Source: Anaerolineales bacterium Chloro_02 (GTDB lineage Bacteria > Chloroflexota > Anaerolineae > Anaerolineales > Anaerolineaceae). From it: a stretch of 9,732 nt of DNA. Under the pieces are notes generated by a model. It made no database searches. It worked only from the letters and a program-made list of their open reading frames with translations, and had not been told where the DNA came from. Position 1 is the first letter of the stretch, and every line of letters starts with the position of its first letter. Made by a program: the position numbers and the translations under genes. The stretch lies in contig LUZV01000209.1 in NCBI GenBank assembly GCA_001603765.1, positions 1-9,732 on the forward strand, written 5' to 3'. Shown here piece after piece: positions 1 to 5,282 of the stretch.

Positions 1-78
1 AGGCTGATGCGCCGGCGCGCATGCTCCCAGAAGGAGGGCGGTGATGATTAAGCTAAGTACGATTCGGTTTGTTTTCAT
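1..78 (-). CDS. Lipoprotein N-terminus (partial, runs off left edge)
   Basis: The minus strand opens an uninterrupted reading frame of 26 codons from an ATG at 76-78 to the window edge. It encodes MKTNRIVLSLIITALLLGAC followed by APAHQP. This is a textbook lipoprotein signal peptide: positive n-region (K2, R5), hydrophobic core at residues 6-17, and lipobox L-G-A-C with the lipidated cysteine at residue 20. A strong Shine-Dalgarno sequence lies 5 bases upstream and fixes the start. The mature protein is outside the window, so its function is unknown. It starts 71 bases after the serpin stop on the same strand with no obvious terminator between, so it may be cotranscribed with the serpin. A second serpin is possible but cannot be tested here. 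Confidence 0.75.
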   Translation of the reverse strand, partial: MKTNRIVLSLIITALLLGACAPAHQP

Positions 79-83
79 TCTAA

Positions 84-90
84 CTCCTCT
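84..90 (-). promoter_or_regulatory. Shine-Dalgarno site of the left-edge lipoprotein gene
   Basis: On the minus strand the sequence AGAGGAG is followed by a 5-base spacer (TTAGA) and ATG. It supports a real translation start for the partial gene even though only 26 codons are visible. Confidence 0.7.
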
Positions 91-149
91 GCGACTTGTT
101 TTCGCTGTCAAATAGACGTTAATCTTTAAGTGTTTGTTCCACGGCTTGC

Positions 150-1418
150 CTATGGCTGCATTACCGCGCCCATAAACAGGATCGCGCTGGTGGCTGTATC
201 GCGAATCTGGTAAATAAATGGATGATCAATGGTCAGTTTCAGCGGCTCGCCGCCCGGAGCCATTTTCGGACGCACCACAGCGATCGATGCCGCGGCAGCC
301 TCAGTGCCTTTTTCATTGACCTCGATGAAGGCTTTTTGGGCAACCGTGCTGACGTAAAGGGACTGGTCACCGCTGATTCCAGAGAAATCAGCCGCGTTCG
401 TAAAGGCGAGCCTCATCCCGCTGGCTTGAAGCGCGGGGATTAAATCCATCGTTGGGGATTCAACACGGAATTTGGGCAGACTCAGCGCCGTGTAAACAGG
501 TTCCATCTCAGTAAAGGCTTTGTGGGACGCCATGAAGCGCGTGAGATCCTCCGGACGAGACCAAGCTTCCGGATTTGGCATCAGGATTTCCATCACCATC
601 GAACCGCCTTCGTACGGCAGCCGCACGGCGACCCCCTCAGCTGTGGAGCTAACATAAAGCGTTTCATTTAAATGCATCATTGGAACGCTGATCTCTTTTC
701 CGTCAAGCGGCATGAAAGGCGCCTCAGCCGTGGCGTGCTCATTGAAGGGGAACTTCCAGGCAGCTTTGAAAAAGACCGCGTTGGTAAGCGCCAGGGCAGT
801 ATCGCCGCTGAACATGGAAGGGTCAGCCAGATTGGTAATCTTTTTCGCGGTTTGCTCGGCAATCCATGCGTTTATGGTGTCTGCGGCGGCCACCGCGTTG
901 GTAAAGTCGAGCGTGTTTAACCCGGAACCGTAGTTTTGAGAAAGGGTATCCAGAAAAGCCTGCTGATAAGCGCGGTCGGGCGCGGCCCAAAGGACATTTG
1001 CCATTTTCAGTTCAAAGCCATCATCCCCAGCGCTGCCATCGGATTGACGCAATTGTTGGTTGAGAGCGTTCATCAGGCGGTGCACCGCGGCAGTATCTTC
1101 CGGCAAGCGCATCGCCGCTGCCATTTCTTCGGCGGTCTGCCCCGCGGCGCCAGCGTACAACATGCCGAGCGCCTGATAGAGGCTGAAAGGCGAAATCACC
1201 AGGTTTTGTTTATCCTGAGCCTGCGAGGCGAACATTGACCAGGCAAAATCATTATAGGATGCCGTAAACTGCTGAAGTTCCGCGTCCGTAAACCGCGGCG
1301 CGGCTTCAAATGCCAATTTTCCGTTCAGGCTCTCTGACTTTTCCCTGGGGGCGGGGCTAACCGCGCAGCTGGCGATGAGAGAAGCGCATATCGCGACAAT
1401 AATTATCCTCAAAAACAT
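150..1418 (-). CDS. Lipid-anchored serpin (serine protease inhibitor family)
   Basis: A 422-residue serpin with a lipoprotein signal (lipobox I-A-S-C, Cys18), so it is expected on the outer face of the membrane. Family landmarks appear in order: SPFSL (76-80), GAAGQT (near 90-95), NAVFFKAAW (213-221), the hinge EKGTEAAAAS (369-378) and the C-terminal signature HPFIYQIRDTATSAILFMG (399-417). The hinge has Gly at P15, Thr at P14 and small residues at P12-P9, the pattern of inhibitory serpins that insert the reactive loop. Counting 17 residues from the hinge Glu places P1 at Lys385 and P1' at Met386. This suggests a trypsin-like protease target, but that is inference. The loop after P1 is about four residues longer than in alpha-1-antitrypsin. 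Length is normal for the family. The ATG at 1416-1418 has an AGGAGG site 4 bases upstream (1423-1428). Confidence 0.93.
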   Translation of the reverse strand: MFLRIIIVAICASLIASCAVSPAPREKSESLNGKLAFEAAPRFTDAELQQFTASYNDFAWSMFASQAQDKQNLVISPFSLYQALGMLYAGAAGQTAEEMAAAMRLPEDTAAVHRLMNALNQQLRQSDGSAGDDGFELKMANVLWAAPDRAYQQAFLDTLSQNYGSGLNTLDFTNAVAAADTINAWIAEQTAKKITNLADPSMFSGDTALALTNAVFFKAAWKFPFNEHATAEAPFMPLDGKEISVPMMHLNETLYVSSTAEGVAVRLPYEGGSMVMEILMPNPEAWSRPEDLTRFMASHKAFTEMEPVYTALSLPKFRVESPTMDLIPALQASGMRLAFTNAADFSGISGDQSLYVSTVAQKAFIEVNEKGTEAAAASIAVVRPKMAPGGEPLKLTIDHPFIYQIRDTATSAILFMGAVMQP

Positions 1419-1422
1419 CTTT

Positions 1423-1428
1423 CCTCCT
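1423..1428 (-). promoter_or_regulatory. Shine-Dalgarno site of the serpin gene
   Basis: A perfect AGGAGG on the minus strand lies 4 bases before the serpin ATG. It fixes the start so that the signal peptide is included. A 6-bp inverted repeat (TGGAAC at 1458-1463, GTTCCA at 1471-1476) lies in the probable leader further upstream. No convincing -35/-10 pair was found between this site and the ydcF stop. Confidence 0.65.
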
Positions 1429-1492
1429 GAATGCTAATGGTACTTGATGGACGCCATTGGAACGATGAAGGTTCCATTTGTGCGGTTAATCA

Positions 1493-1520
1493 AGTCTGCC
1501 AACCGTGTGGTTGGCAGACT
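1493..1520 (-). terminator. Perfect 12-bp hairpin between ydcF and the serpin gene
   Basis: AGTCTGCCAACC (1493-1504) and GGTTGGCAGACT (1509-1520) are exact reverse complements around a 4-base loop. The hairpin lies downstream of the YdcF stop and upstream of the serpin start on the minus strand. It is followed on that strand by TTGATTAA instead of a long U-run, so it is only a moderate intrinsic-terminator candidate. It could equally be an attenuator, an RNA stability element or an operator. Confidence 0.45.
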
Positions 1521-1535
1521 CTTTGCGGAAGTGTT

Positions 1536-1558
1536 ATCGCTGATAGAGGTTCAGCGAT
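1536..1558. repeat. 8-bp inverted repeat just after the ydcF stop
   Basis: ATCGCTGA (1536-1543) and TCAGCGAT (1551-1558) are exact reverse complements with a 7-base loop. A short T-run (1558-1561) follows on the plus strand. No plus-strand gene reads into it, so it may act instead as a 3' structure of the minus-strand ydcF mRNA, whose stop codon is at 1568-1570. Together with the 12-bp hairpin it makes a double stem-loop in this spacer. Confidence 0.35.
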
Positions 1559-1567
1559 TTTACCAGG

Positions 1568-2338
1568 TTAGAAGATCGCTTTCAGGCGATAGAAAGCCAG
1601 CGCCATGTACTCCCAGATCACCTGCGCCGATTGGTTGAGCGCCTGGGTTGTGGGCATGAGTTTGTTGATCACATCTTGCCAATGCCAGGCATTAAGGGCC
1701 TCCCAATCGCGCAGCGTGACGCGGTAATCCGTCGGGGCAGGGATGACTTCGAGCCCGAGCTGGCTAAAGATAAAGTTCGCGCGGTCCATCTGTAGGGCAG
1801 AGGTAACCAACAAAACGCGGTGAATATTTTGGGCAAGAAGAACTGGCGCTGTAAGCGCCGCATCAGTAATCATGTTTGAAGAACGATCCTGCACCAAAAT
1901 GGCTTCAGAAGGCACGCCAAGCTCGAGTAGAAGTGTGCGAGCAGAGGAAGCCTGGCTGTAGCTGCCGCTCACAATGATCAGAGGCGCGGCTTGCTGTTGG
2001 TAGAGGGTGGCGGCGTAGAGCATGCGGTCAGCCTGATCCTGAACTTCCACGCGCTGACGGGGTGTGTCGGCTGGCAGAGTGCCCTGCGCGAGGACAACAA
2101 TCGCGTCAGCTTTGGTGCCTGCGGCTGCAGGCATGTATCGCCATTCAACCGATCGGGCAAAAAATGTTGAAAAAATCGGATTGCCCAACACGCCCACCAC
2201 AAGCAAACTGACGATAACAAACCAGATTGCTGTTTTGGGATGCTTTTTGATCAGGAAAAGGGTGATAAATAATAGAAGAGCAACAAACCCCAGCGGGTTA
2301 AGAAATTGTCTGAAAAAGCCAATGAGCACCGCGACCAT
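1568..2338 (-). CDS. YdcF/ElyC/SanA-family (DUF218) membrane protein
   Basis: 256 residues. Two hydrophobic helices at about residues 11-31 and 37-56 form an N-terminal hairpin anchor, followed by a DUF218 domain on the far side. DUF218 landmarks are DAIVVLAQG (78-86), the R..R-M-L-Y-A-A-x-L-Y region (94-113), APLIIVSGS (118-126), the D-R-S-S-N segment (151-155), VLLVTSALQMDRA (175-187) and VIPAPTDYR (198-206). E. coli members (ElyC, SanA) are tied to envelope integrity and peptidoglycan precursor metabolism. The biochemical activity is not settled, so no symbol is given. The usual acidic residue after S-S-N-T appears in a shifted form here (N-M-I-T-D). The start is supported by AAGGAG (2345-2350) six bases before ATG. 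It is transcribed away from the PHP gene and may be first in a minus-strand unit with the serpin. Confidence 0.85.
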   Translation of the reverse strand: MVAVLIGFFRQFLNPLGFVALLLFITLFLIKKHPKTAIWFVIVSLLVVGVLGNPIFSTFFARSVEWRYMPAAAGTKADAIVVLAQGTLPADTPRQRVEVQDQADRMLYAATLYQQQAAPLIIVSGSYSQASSARTLLLELGVPSEAILVQDRSSNMITDAALTAPVLLAQNIHRVLLVTSALQMDRANFIFSQLGLEVIPAPTDYRVTLRDWEALNAWHWQDVINKLMPTTQALNQSAQVIWEYMALAFYRLKAIF

Positions 2339-2529
2339 AATAATCTCCTTCTAATAAACCTGATAAGATAGGTGCAAGAAACGCGCCAAGTATCGCTGCG
2401 CGTTGACAGCTTGCTATATACAGTCTTTCTTGGTGGACATAAGAAATTTGGTAAGAATGACAAATCAAGACGCGTCTCACTTCTTTACCCCATCACCGAG
2501 GCTAACTCCGTCACTGGGTGCAAATTTCT

Positions 2530-2560
2530 CGTCATTACGAAAGCAGTGAAGCAATCTCCC
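2530..2560 (+). repeat. Possible copy of a dispersed CGTCATT...GAAGCAATCTC repeat
   Basis: The segment begins CGTCATTACGAAAGC and ends GAAGCAATCTCCC. From general knowledge, a family of short dispersed intergenic repeats with the form CGTCATTGCGAG...GAAGCAATCTC occurs in many bacterial genomes, including Chloroflexota. Only this one diverged copy is present in the window, so repetition itself cannot be shown here. Confidence 0.35.
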
Positions 2561-2754
2561 CTTTGGTTAAATAGTAGTTTGGCGCGGTCGTCACCACTCC
2601 TAAGTAATAGCGTTCCTGATTGCCAGTATACAAAAAGACCTCAATTTCCAGCCTGCTTGCCTCCTTTCCAGAAGAAGCCATATTTCCCGATAGTGTTCAC
2701 TTTTTGGATACTCGAAAATCATGATGATGGCATATCCCTAAAGCATGTTTACAC

Positions 2755-2800
2755 TGTGATTAAAAAAAGCCCCATCACATTCTCAGTCATCACGCATGAC
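2755..2800. promoter_or_regulatory. Inverted repeats upstream of the PHP promoter
   Basis: TGTGAT (2755-2760) and ATCACA (2774-2779) are reverse complements separated by 13 bases. A second pair, GTCAT (2786-2790) and ATGAC (2796-2800), overlaps the expected -35 zone of the TATAAT box at 2815. Either could be a regulator-binding site, but both are short enough to arise by chance. The first pair resembles CRP half-sites but has the wrong spacing. Confidence 0.2.
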
Positions 2801-2814
2801 CCCACTCCCAGCGG

Positions 2815-2820
2815 TATAAT
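2815..2820 (+). promoter_or_regulatory. -10 box of the PHP gene, (nearly) leaderless start
   Basis: A perfect TATAAT ends nine bases before the PHP ATG at 2830. Transcription would begin at about 2827-2830, leaving no room for a Shine-Dalgarno site, and none is present. The -35 region is not consensus. The arrangement suggests a leaderless or nearly leaderless mRNA. Confidence 0.55.
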
Positions 2821-2829
2821 CTTGCTATC

Positions 2830-3894
2830 ATGGAAGAGTTAATTGTCGCGATGCATATACACACGGTCTACTCAGACGGGAGCGGGACGCACTCGGAGTT
2901 GGCCGCAGCCGGGTTGAAGGCCGGTGTGGACGTCCTCATCGCGACAGATCACAACGTCCTGGTCAACGGCGTTGAAGGCTATACCCAGGAAGGCAGGCGC
3001 AGGTTGCTGCTGCTCTGTGGCGAAGAAGTGCACGACCGCACCGCCGAGATTGCCGGTAATCATATGCTGATTATTGGGCATAATCAGGAACTCTCGCGTT
3101 TCGCGCCTAACCGCCAGCAGCTGATCGACCAGGCAAGGCAAGCAGGCGGATTAACGTTTTTGGCGCACCCCATCGACGACCCTCTTCCGGCATTCCGCGA
3201 AAAATCCTTCAATTGGACGGATTGGGACGTTAAAGGCTTCACGGGCATTGAACTTTGGAATATGATGAGCGAATTCAAAACGCGCTCGCAGACCCTGCCT
3301 AAAGCCGCTCTAAACGCGCTCTTCCCGGGGTTCATGCTGCTCAGCCCGCTTGAACAAACGCTCAAACTTTGGGACGAGCTGCTGCTGACGCGCAAACAGC
3401 CGGTGGTGGCTGTCGCCGGTGTGGACGCGCACGCAAAAACCTATCACGCTGGACCATTCAAACTTCGTGTTTATCCCTACGAGACGCTTTTCCGCGCGCT
3501 CACCACGCATATCATCACGCCTGCAAAACTGAGCGGCGAGATCAATTCGGACCGGCGAATGGTTTTGGAAGCGCTGGCTGCCGGGCACTGCTTCTGCGCC
3601 AATGATCTGGCGCACCCAACCAGAGGATTCCGTTTTACTTGTAATAATAACGACGGCACATTCTGGATGGGCGACAGCGTCCGGGCGGAATCTGGTCTCA
3701 CCTTCCAGGTGCGACCGCCAATCCGGGCGCATATTCGCTTCCTGAAGGACGGCAAGGTTATTCAGGAAGTTCGCGATCGCGAAGTTTTAACGCATCTCAC
3801 GAAGGAACCGGGGGTTTATCGCGCTGAGGTTTACATTGATTATCGCGGGCGACATCGAGGATGGATTTTCAGCAACCCGATCTACGCTATTTGA
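2830..3894 (+). CDS. PHP-domain metal-dependent phosphoesterase
   Basis: 354 residues. The N-terminal PHP domain keeps the metal-binding motifs in order: H9-x-H11, S15-D16-G17, T39-D40-H41-N42, G64-E65-E66, H78, L111-A-H113-P, E141, and G197-V-D199-A-H201. These residues build the multinuclear metal centre of PHP phosphoesterases, so hydrolysis of a phosphate ester is expected; the substrate is unknown. Residues from about 260 to 354 form a separate region that looks like a small beta-rich domain, as seen in other stand-alone PHP proteins. No signal peptide or membrane segment is visible, so it is probably cytoplasmic. It lacks polymerase domains and is not DNA polymerase III alpha or PolX. 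It is the only gene between the spacer and the FHA unit and appears to have its own promoter. No strong terminator follows it. Confidence 0.88.
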   Translation: MEELIVAMHIHTVYSDGSGTHSELAAAGLKAGVDVLIATDHNVLVNGVEGYTQEGRRRLLLLCGEEVHDRTAEIAGNHMLIIGHNQELSRFAPNRQQLIDQARQAGGLTFLAHPIDDPLPAFREKSFNWTDWDVKGFTGIELWNMMSEFKTRSQTLPKAALNALFPGFMLLSPLEQTLKLWDELLLTRKQPVVAVAGVDAHAKTYHAGPFKLRVYPYETLFRALTTHIITPAKLSGEINSDRRMVLEALAAGHCFCANDLAHPTRGFRFTCNNNDGTFWMGDSVRAESGLTFQVRPPIRAHIRFLKDGKVIQEVRDREVLTHLTKEPGVYRAEVYIDYRGRHRGWIFSNPIYAI

Positions 3895-3957
3895 GAATTC
3901 CTTAAACCCGGCGAGCCTTTTCATCAATTTCAACAGTCCAAACACGCCGCTAAATCG

Positions 3958-3975
3958 CGCAAAAAATCTTTTGCG
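3958..3975. repeat. Short inverted repeat between the PHP and FhaA-like genes
   Basis: CGCAAAA (3958-3964) and TTTTGCG (3969-3975) are exact reverse complements with a 4-base loop. It is the only evident stem-loop in the 164-base spacer. It is A/T-rich and lacks a following T-run, so it is a weak terminator candidate at best. Confidence 0.25.
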
Positions 3976-4043
3976 GCAATTGCCTGCCCATTCACAGACC
4001 AAGCCACATCAGACTAAGCAACGGGGTGAGCTTTCAGGTTCGT

Positions 4044-4052
4044 TGGTATAAT
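4044..4052 (+). promoter_or_regulatory. Extended -10 promoter of the FHA/RodA unit
   Basis: TGGTATAAT is a perfect extended -10 element (TGn plus TATAAT). The TATAAT ends at 4052, and six bases later a GTG begins at 4059, exactly where transcription should start. No Shine-Dalgarno site is present. This supports a leaderless mRNA beginning at the GTG codon and argues against the in-frame GTG at 4026, which would put the promoter inside the coding sequence. No clear -35 is visible, which is common for extended -10 promoters. Confidence 0.6.
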
Positions 4053-4058
4053 TCCAAC

Positions 4059-4835
4059 GTGGCTTCGGTGCAGAATTTTTTGGCATTAATTGAGAGTAAA
4101 CTCCAGGCCCTGCTTGAGGGTTCGGTAGACAGACTGCTCTTTCCGGGCGCGGCATCTTCGCTCAGCAGCCAGCTTGTGCGGATGATTGACGAGAAGATAC
4201 AATCCCAAACTGACAGTCAGGATCAATTTATCCCCGATTTAATCACACTCTATGTCTCCCCAGAGAAGTGGGACGCCTGGCAACAGGCTGTATCGGTGCT
4301 GAACCAGGCAGCCATCGAGGTGGAGTCCGGATGGTTGGAACAGGGCTATCAACTACGATCACCCCTGCGCATTCAACTCGCGCAAGATGAACACCTTGCA
4401 GTGGACGCGCTGGAGGTTAAAACCGCGCTCACGCTGCCCACCGCCGATACGTCCAAAACTGCGCTGCAGGTGGTTCCTCCTGAGGCGCCTGCCGAAGCCG
4501 CAATCCCAGCCGGCGCGTATTTCATCATCAACGGCAAAGAGCAGCGTTACCTCGAAAAAGCGATCGTAAAAATCGGGCGGAGAAGCACGAGCGACATCAT
4601 CCTGGATGATCAGATGGTCTCTCGGGACCATTTGCAGCTCAGAGCAAAGCAAGGCCGCTATTTGCTGTTCGATCTCAGCTCAACGGGCGGCACTTTTGTG
4701 AATAATCATCCAGTAAAAACAACAACGCTCAAACCGGGTGACGTAATCCGGATAGGTAAGACAATCCTGATTTTCAATCAGGATTTACCCAGGACTGGTT
4801 CTTTCCCGACGGTAGCAACGGCGGTGGAGGAGTGA
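4059..4835 (+). CDS. fhaA: FhaA-like protein: DUF3662-like N-terminus plus C-terminal FHA domain
   Basis: 258 residues from GTG 4059. An in-frame GTG at 4026 would add 11 residues, but the extended -10 box lies between the two. The 4059 start also gives MASVQNFLALIESKLQALLEG, which fits the way FhaA N-terminal domains begin (a short helix with F-E-x-x-L-E-x-L-x-E-G). An N-terminal domain of about 120 residues is followed by a linker rich in Ala, Pro and Glu, then an FHA domain (about residues 154-241 in this numbering). That domain has G-R-R-S, S-R-D-H and D-L-S-S-T-G-G-T-F-V-N, the phosphothreonine-binding signature. FhaA in Actinobacteria binds phosphorylated partners such as MviN and regulates wall synthesis. 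Here it heads a unit with FhaB-like and RodA/PbpA proteins, which supports the same role. A Thr-rich tail (R-T-G-S-F-P-T-V-A-T) ends the protein. Confidence 0.82.
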   Translation: MASVQNFLALIESKLQALLEGSVDRLLFPGAASSLSSQLVRMIDEKIQSQTDSQDQFIPDLITLYVSPEKWDAWQQAVSVLNQAAIEVESGWLEQGYQLRSPLRIQLAQDEHLAVDALEVKTALTLPTADTSKTALQVVPPEAPAEAAIPAGAYFIINGKEQRYLEKAIVKIGRRSTSDIILDDQMVSRDHLQLRAKQGRYLLFDLSSTGGTFVNNHPVKTTTLKPGDVIRIGKTILIFNQDLPRTGSFPTVATAVEE

Positions 4836-4836
4836 G

Positions 4837-5271
4837 ATGACCGCGGTTACGGGGTTAATCTTGCGGTTTCTCTTTCTGACATTGCTTTACGCCTTCCTGG
4901 GCATAGCGGTCTGGATGCTTTGGCGCAGCGTGGTTTCAAAGCAGGCCCGTCTGGGGAATATCGCCATTCCCAGCCTGACGATCTCAACCACAGTCGACGG
5001 AGAACCGGTAGTGCAGTCTTTCGCCAGCGCGGAAGTATTGGTGGGGCGCAGCGCGGAATGCGACTTTGTGCTCGATGATCAGACAGTGTCTTCAAGGCAC
5101 GCGCGGCTGGTCTATAACCTCAACCAGTGGTGGTTCGAGGATCTTAAATCCACCAACGGGTCTTATCTGGACGGGATCAGGGTTGAAGAGCCAATCGTCG
5201 TCAAAGATAATGATGAAATATATTGCGGCGACGCAATTTTTAGAGTTTACATCAAACCACTTGAACAATAA
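4837..5271 (+). CDS. fhaB: FhaB-like membrane-anchored FHA protein
   Basis: 144 residues, close to the usual FhaB (FipA) length of about 155. One hydrophobic helix (about 8-28) is followed by a basic stretch (R30, K35, R38), so the FHA domain should face the cytoplasm. The FHA domain (about 46-139) has V-G-R-S (69-72), S-S-R-H (85-88) and L-K-S-T-N-G-S-Y (103-110), all expected for phosphothreonine recognition. The ATG is one base past the stop of the preceding FHA gene. GGAGGAG (4826-4832) lies 4 bases before it, inside the upstream coding sequence, so translation is probably coupled. In mycobacteria FhaB/FipA links Ser/Thr kinase signalling to septal and wall machinery. The kinase that would supply the phosphothreonine is not in this window. 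Confidence 0.85.
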   Translation: MTAVTGLILRFLFLTLLYAFLGIAVWMLWRSVVSKQARLGNIAIPSLTISTTVDGEPVVQSFASAEVLVGRSAECDFVLDDQTVSSRHARLVYNLNQWWFEDLKSTNGSYLDGIRVEEPIVVKDNDEIYCGDAIFRVYIKPLEQ

Positions 5272-5282
5272 GCGAGGAGAAA

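Larger units (their letters stand above)
2339..2829. other. 491-base gene-poor intergenic region
   Basis: This divergent spacer between ydcF (minus) and the PHP gene (plus) is visibly more AT-rich than the flanking genes. It should carry both promoters. Visible elements are the ydcF Shine-Dalgarno site at the left end, an isolated TTGACA (2403-2408) without a matching -10, a repeat-like sequence at 2530-2560, two short inverted repeats near 2755-2800, and a TATAAT box at 2815-2820. A 157-codon open frame crosses it (2372-2842, plus), but it begins with GTG, lacks a ribosome site, resembles no family I know and overlaps the PHP start. I do not call it a gene. Confidence 0.6.

Noticed and set aside
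2403..2408. Perfect TTGACA on the plus strand
   Set aside because: No -10-like hexamer lies 16-18 bases downstream and no gene starts nearby.
2755..2779. CRP-like site TGTGA...TCACA
   Set aside because: The half-sites are 15 bases apart instead of 6, so it is not a normal CRP/FNR box. It is kept only as a weak inverted repeat.
2372..2842. Open plus-strand frame of 157 codons in the spacer upstream of the PHP gene
   Set aside because: It starts with GTG without a ribosome site, resembles no family I recognise, includes the repeat-like segment and promoter elements, and overlaps the PHP start in another frame.
4026..4058. 11-residue N-terminal extension of the FhaA-like protein
   Set aside because: It would contain the extended -10 promoter, has no ribosome site, and does not fit the family N-terminus.
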